Below, piece after piece: positions 13,536 through 16,774 of a stretch of 16,774 bases of DNA. The notes beneath the pieces were generated by a model. The model was not told where the DNA came from. It saw only the letters and a program-made list of their open reading frames with translations, and searched no databases. Both the position numbers and the translations under genes were made by a program. Each line of letters opens with the position of its first letter. The first letter of the stretch is position 1. This stretch comes from an uncultured Lachnospiraceae bacterium (GTDB lineage Bacteria; Bacillota; Clostridia; Lachnospirales; Lachnospiraceae): positions 1 to 16,774 of the forward strand of contig CANTGP010000014.1 in the NCBI GenBank assembly GCA_947653315.1, written 5' to 3'.

Positions 13536-15662
13536 CTATTTTACCATTAACACGCACACGGAACGAGGAATCATTTTTACTTTTCCGCCGCTTACCAGCA
13601 CCATATCTTTTTCTTCCGCAATTCCTTCCGGCAGATATCCGAAGCCCGTATCCACTGCCACATACCAGTTCGTTCCGGGCGGAAGGATGGGAAGTTGGAA
13701 TTCCTGGGGTTCCCAAAAAGTGTTAATGGCAAGGTAAACGATATCATCCCCATCATTTTTTTCTTTCCTTCCGGCATACATCACCCTGAGTATTTTACTT
13801 GCTTCACTGGCCTGCGCAATCTGTATTTCAGGAAACCCAAGGGAGCAGCGTCCCATATCTTTCCTTATAACATGGTGTTTTTTCCTGAACCGTATCATAT
13901 ATCGGAAAAATTCGTAAATATCCTTATTCTCCTCCAGCCGGTTCCAATCCAGCCATGATATTTCATTATCCTGACAGTATGCATTGTTATTGCCAAACTG
14001 GGTATTCCCAAATTCATCTCCGGCAAGAAACATGGGGATTCCCCGGCTCATCATAAGTACGGCAGCCGCATTTTTCACAAGACGGCGGCGCAGGGTAAGG
14101 ATTTCCTCATTGTCCGTTTCCCCTTCCACTCCGCAGTTCCAACTCCTGTTATCATCGCTTCCGTCCGTATTGTTCCACCCGTTCGCTTCATTATGTTTGG
14201 TATTGTAACTGTACAGATCCCACAGGGGAAATCCGTCATGGCAGGTAATGAAATTTACCGACGCATTGTTTCCCCTTTCCTTCGGATCATAAAGATCTGT
14301 TGAGCCCGTAATCCTTTTTGCCGCTATATGGGACATCCCGTAATCACCTTTCAGGAAATCCCTCATATCGTCCCGGTATCTGCCGTTCCATTCCGCCCAA
14401 CGGTTCCATGCCGGAAAACTTCCCACCTGGTACAAACCGCCTGCATCCCATGCTTCCGCAATCAGTTTTACATTGCCCAATATAGGGTCAAACGCAAGAT
14501 TTTTTAATAGAGGGGGATTGCTCATGGGCGATCCGTCTTCATTCCGTCCAAGTATGGTCGCCAAATCGAACCGGAACCCGTCTATATGGTATGCGGTAGT
14601 CCAATACCTTAAACACTCCGTAATCATCAACTGTACCATGGGGTGATTACAGTTCAGCGTATTGCCGCATCCGCTGAAATTATAATAATGCCCGTCCGGC
14701 GTCAGCATATAATAGATATCATTATCGAAACCCTTAAAGGAAAAACAGGAACCCATCTCATTTCCTTCCGCCGTATGGTTAAAAACAACATCCAGGAAAC
14801 ATTCGATTCCGTTTTCATTCAATTCCTTAATCAGCCTTTTTAATTCCGTGCCTTCATGGTTATGTTCCACTTCTGCCGTATAACCCGTATTCGGCGCGAA
14901 GAAGCTGACCGTGTTATATCCCCAATAATCCATGACGATTTTCCCGTTCACTTCCCGGTAATCCTTCATTTCGTCGAATTCAAACACCGGCATCAGTTCC
15001 ACGGCATTCACACCCAAATCCTTCAGGTAACTGATTTTTTCCTGCAGGCCTTTAAATGTTCCCGGATACTCCACGCCGGAAGAACCGTGTCTCGTAAATC
15101 CCCTGACATGCATTTCATAAATAACCAAATCCTCCATGGGAATCAATGGTTGTCTGCTGTTTCCCCAGTCAAAGTCATCCTTAACCACCCTTGCCCGGTA
15201 ACAGTTGGTATCCCTGCTTAATACCCCCCAATCCCTCTGCCCCGTCACCGCTTTTGCGTAAATATCCAGCAGGTATTTGCTTTTATCGGTAAACAAGCTC
15301 TTTTTCGGATCATCGGAGCCGTACAGCCTGTATGCATACTCAAACTGCTCGATATCAAGTCCGAATACAATCATGGAATATACTTTTCCGATTTTGTAAT
15401 GCTCCGGAAACGGAATGACCGCATAAGGCTTGTCCTCCAACCTATGGAATAAAAGCAGCTCACAGGATGTCGCCCAATAAGACTGCACCGTGAAATTTAC
15501 TCCGCAGGGAATTGCCGTCGCCCCGTTCACTTCATACATACCGGGACGTACTTCAAATCCGTTTACCATATCCATGGGAATCATGTGGATACTTCTCATG
15601 GGGGATATCACCTTATTACTGTCGTCTGCCAATTTTTGTTCATCCATCGTGTTCGTTTCCAT
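13536..15662 (-). CDS. GH13 isoamylase/GlgX-type glycogen debranching enzyme
   Basis: Alpha-1,6-glucosidase acting on glycogen or limit dextrins, 708 residues, without signal peptide and so cytoplasmic. An N-terminal CBM48-like domain (about 33-140) precedes the GH13 barrel. The conserved regions are DVVFNHT (291-297), DGFRFD with nucleophile D366, AEAWD with acid/base E403, and TCHD with transition-state D476; MDYWGYNTVSFFAPN (244-257) and GNTLNCNHP (333-341) are typical of the isoamylase/GlgX subfamily. The start ATG follows AGGAGG by 8 bases. No other glycogen genes are in this window, so a free-standing storage or dextrin-processing role is inferred; a pullulanase-type activity is possible but the motifs fit isoamylase better. 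Confidence 0.93.
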   Translation of the reverse strand: METNTMDEQKLADDSNKVISPMRSIHMIPMDMVNGFEVRPGMYEVNGATAIPCGVNFTVQSYWATSCELLLFHRLEDKPYAVIPFPEHYKIGKVYSMIVFGLDIEQFEYAYRLYGSDDPKKSLFTDKSKYLLDIYAKAVTGQRDWGVLSRDTNCYRARVVKDDFDWGNSRQPLIPMEDLVIYEMHVRGFTRHGSSGVEYPGTFKGLQEKISYLKDLGVNAVELMPVFEFDEMKDYREVNGKIVMDYWGYNTVSFFAPNTGYTAEVEHNHEGTELKRLIKELNENGIECFLDVVFNHTAEGNEMGSCFSFKGFDNDIYYMLTPDGHYYNFSGCGNTLNCNHPMVQLMITECLRYWTTAYHIDGFRFDLATILGRNEDGSPMSNPPLLKNLAFDPILGNVKLIAEAWDAGGLYQVGSFPAWNRWAEWNGRYRDDMRDFLKGDYGMSHIAAKRITGSTDLYDPKERGNNASVNFITCHDGFPLWDLYSYNTKHNEANGWNNTDGSDDNRSWNCGVEGETDNEEILTLRRRLVKNAAAVLMMSRGIPMFLAGDEFGNTQFGNNNAYCQDNEISWLDWNRLEENKDIYEFFRYMIRFRKKHHVIRKDMGRCSLGFPEIQIAQASEASKILRVMYAGRKEKNDGDDIVYLAINTFWEPQEFQLPILPPGTNWYVAVDTGFGYLPEGIAEEKDMVLVSGGKVKMIPRSVCVLMVK

Positions 15663-15804
15663 ATCCGTCCCCTCCTTATGTTCCGTTACTGTCTACCTAT
15701 AATTTACCATAACCTTGCATGGGGTTTCCACATCTAATTTCTTTTTATTACTTTTTATTCTATTTTTTTCCTATATTTCCATATATTTTCTAATTCTTTT
15801 TTTA

Positions 15805-16197
15805 TTATTGCCATATTTTCCGGTAAACAAAACATTTTTTTGAGATATTCCATAACCGGCGTACCAACCACCCATAAAAGGAAAACAAGCCCAATCCGCC
15901 GCAAAACCCCGTCACAAGCCTTCTGGGATTGGTGGATTCCATAAAACCCGTTTCCTGTATCCCCCAGTCCGCCCCCATAATACCCATAAGAAAAAAGCAT
16001 TTCGGCAAAGAAACCTCTTTGCGGCACAAAAATAAAAGGACCGCCGTCATATGACCAAAAAAGACGCCTGTACACCTCGCGCATACCGGAAACTGCTTTC
16101 CTTTATAGAAAAAGCTCCTTTCCGGCATTTGGTGACAGCCGCTTTGGTTTCCAACCGTCCTGATGAATTCTAAAAACGATTGCCGCAATCCTGACAT
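15805..16197 (-). CDS. DUF2085 family membrane protein
   Basis: A 130-residue protein matching DUF2085: CHQMPERSFFYKGKQFPVC followed by ARCTGVFFGH, then a MGADWGIQ segment and STNPRRLVTGFCGGLG. The conserved Cys/His set (CHQ, CARC) suggests metal or redox chemistry near the membrane, but no function is established. Two or three hydrophobic segments are apparent. The frame stays open to 16275, but residues upstream are Lys-rich and overlap the zinc-ribbon gene; the ATG at 16197, with AAAGG about 10 bases before it, gives a typical family N-terminus. This start overlaps the last 28 bases of the zinc-ribbon gene in another frame, indicating coupled translation. No neighbour indicates a pathway. 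Confidence 0.8.
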   Translation of the reverse strand: MSGLRQSFLEFIRTVGNQSGCHQMPERSFFYKGKQFPVCARCTGVFFGHMTAVLLFLCRKEVSLPKCFFLMGIMGADWGIQETGFMESTNPRRLVTGFCGGLGLFSFYGWLVRRLWNISKKCFVYRKIWQ

Positions 16198-16400
16198 ACA
16201 TTTACTACCTTTGTTGTAGTGGTCGTCTTTCTTTTTCCTTTTCCCATTCCGCATAACCCGCACAGAATCCCCCATACATTAAACAAAAGATATCCGATAC
16301 ATGCCTTAAAACAGCCAAACCCTTTTGTCTTTTCCGTTACCTCCGTATCCGTTAATGTTTGTGTTACCACTCTATTGCTTCCGCATTTTGGACAAATCAT
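16170..16400 (-). CDS. Small zinc-ribbon protein with hydrophobic middle
   Basis: A 76-residue protein with CPKC at residues 3-6 and CQDC at 69-72, the two halves of a zinc ribbon separated by a hydrophobic, Cys/Gly-rich stretch (about 28-52) and a Lys/Thr-rich linker (54-64). The hydrophobic part could be a membrane hairpin, with both Cys pairs on the same side. The start ATG has AAGGAG 7 bases upstream. It is the first gene of a pair with the DUF2085 gene. It resembles small zinc-ribbon membrane proteins common in Firmicutes, with no known role; I do not recognise a named family. Confidence 0.75.
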   Translation of the reverse strand: MICPKCGSNRVVTQTLTDTEVTEKTKGFGCFKACIGYLLFNVWGILCGLCGMGKGKRKTTTTTKVVNVCQDCGNRF

Positions 16401-16582
16401 AAACTATCTCCTTTTTATCTTTCTAATAAATATACCATAACATTTATAAGAATACCACCCTGTAACTATTTATTTTTCTGCGGCAGGGACAAACCCAGGC
16501 AGGGCACCCCATTCCCGGTTTTTGCTGTTTATCAAAAAATAGAATGAAACATCATAACATTTCCTTTTACCTTACCCAGCAC

Positions 16583-16629
16583 GGGAGGGATTTTTTTGCG
16601 GGGCGGCGGCAGAGGGATTGCCTGTCCCG
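16583..16629 (+). repeat. Dispersed hairpin element, copy 2 (decayed)
   Basis: These 47 bases match the minus strand of 11856-11902 at 43 positions by direct comparison. In copy 1 the outer arm is repeated as a perfect inverted repeat; here the second arm breaks down after GTCCCG (16624-16629), so this copy has lost its symmetry. It is therefore in inverted orientation relative to copy 1. No coding potential. Confidence 0.7.
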
Positions 16630-16688
16630 GATTTTCCGTGCTTCGTTTCCGGCGGAGTTTTTCTTAACAGAATGCGGACACCCAAGGA

Positions 16689-16744
16689 AAATCGGGCATG
16701 GATGCCCGATTTAGCCCGATTCGGCACGGATGCCGATAGAGGGC
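16689..16744. repeat. Two adjacent strong hairpins, REP-like
   Basis: AAATCGGGCAT (16689-16699) pairs with 16702-16712 (11 bp, 2-base centre), and TCGGCA (16721-16726) pairs with TGCCGA (16731-16736) around a CGGA loop; GCCC (16714-16717) and GGGC (16741-16744) can close the second stem. On the plus strand the first stem is followed by only TTT within the pairing, so it is a poor terminator. The paired layout is typical of repeated extragenic palindromes; copies elsewhere are not known. Confidence 0.55.
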
Positions 16745-16774
16745 GTTCCGCAGCCTGTGAAAACCTATCTCATT

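Larger units (their letters stand above)
16401..16774. other. Gene-free end region with repeat-like sequence
   Basis: No credible gene is seen in these 374 bases; short frames here have no ribosome binding site and no recognisable product. The part nearest 16400 must contain the promoter of the zinc-ribbon gene, but no clear -35/-10 pair was found. From about 16480 the sequence turns GC-rich and hairpin-rich. CAGGGACAAACC (16485-16496) recurs at 11827-11838, just before the other copy of the dispersed repeat, and the main match is at 16583-16629. Confidence 0.6.

Noticed and set aside
15755..16084. A 109-residue minus-strand frame at the end of the DUF2085 gene
   Set aside because: It overlaps the DUF2085 gene in another frame, has no ribosome binding site, and the DUF2085 frame carries the conserved residues. 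A late frameshift extending DUF2085 was considered, but the family length is already met.

Overview
The window looks like a chromosomal segment of a low- to moderate-GC Firmicute, most likely a gut-type Clostridia (Lachnospiraceae-like). This is inferred from strong GGAGG ribosome binding sites, the YesM/YesN-style two-component proteins beside a CUT1 sugar transporter, a lipobox solute-binding protein, a short S1-domain protein, and many GC-rich hairpins between genes. No species-level call is possible. No rRNA, tRNA, CRISPR array, transposase or phage gene was seen.

Region 1 (about 90-9971, all on the minus strand) is a compact sugar-use locus. In transcription order it encodes a GH94 glycoside phosphorylase, a phosphohexomutase, a YesM-type sensor kinase, a lipoprotein solute-binding protein, two CUT1 permeases and a YesN-type AraC response regulator. 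The inferred pathway is: the lipoprotein captures a small (probably beta-linked) oligosaccharide, the permeases import it using an ATPase encoded elsewhere, the GH94 enzyme splits it with phosphate to give a sugar 1-phosphate, and the mutase converts that to the 6-phosphate for glycolysis. The kinase and regulator probably control the set. The phosphorylase stop codon lies inside the ribosome binding site of the mutase gene, and a pair of hairpins separates the binding-protein gene from the permease genes.

Region 2 (9972-10507) holds two divergent promoter candidates, a 56-residue two-helix membrane protein gene on the plus strand (the only plus-strand gene seen), and about 170 bases of hairpin-rich non-coding sequence that may be a repeated or structured element.

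Region 3 (10508-16400, all minus strand) holds housekeeping or accessory genes: a CPA2 cation/proton antiporter, a YbaK-type aminoacyl-tRNA deacylase, a three-domain S1 RNA-binding protein, a GH13 isoamylase/GlgX-type debranching enzyme, a DUF2085 membrane protein and a zinc-ribbon protein whose gene end overlaps the DUF2085 gene. An A/T-only 19-base tandem repeat precedes the S1 gene.

Region 4 (16401-16774) appears non-coding and contains repeat-like hairpins. One segment there matches, at 43 of 47 positions, a long inverted repeat at 11840-11902. Nothing here proves a new biological system. The most interesting items are the phosphorylase locus with its kinase and regulator genes separated, the structured element at 10322-10490 next to an orphan small membrane protein, and the dispersed hairpin family.
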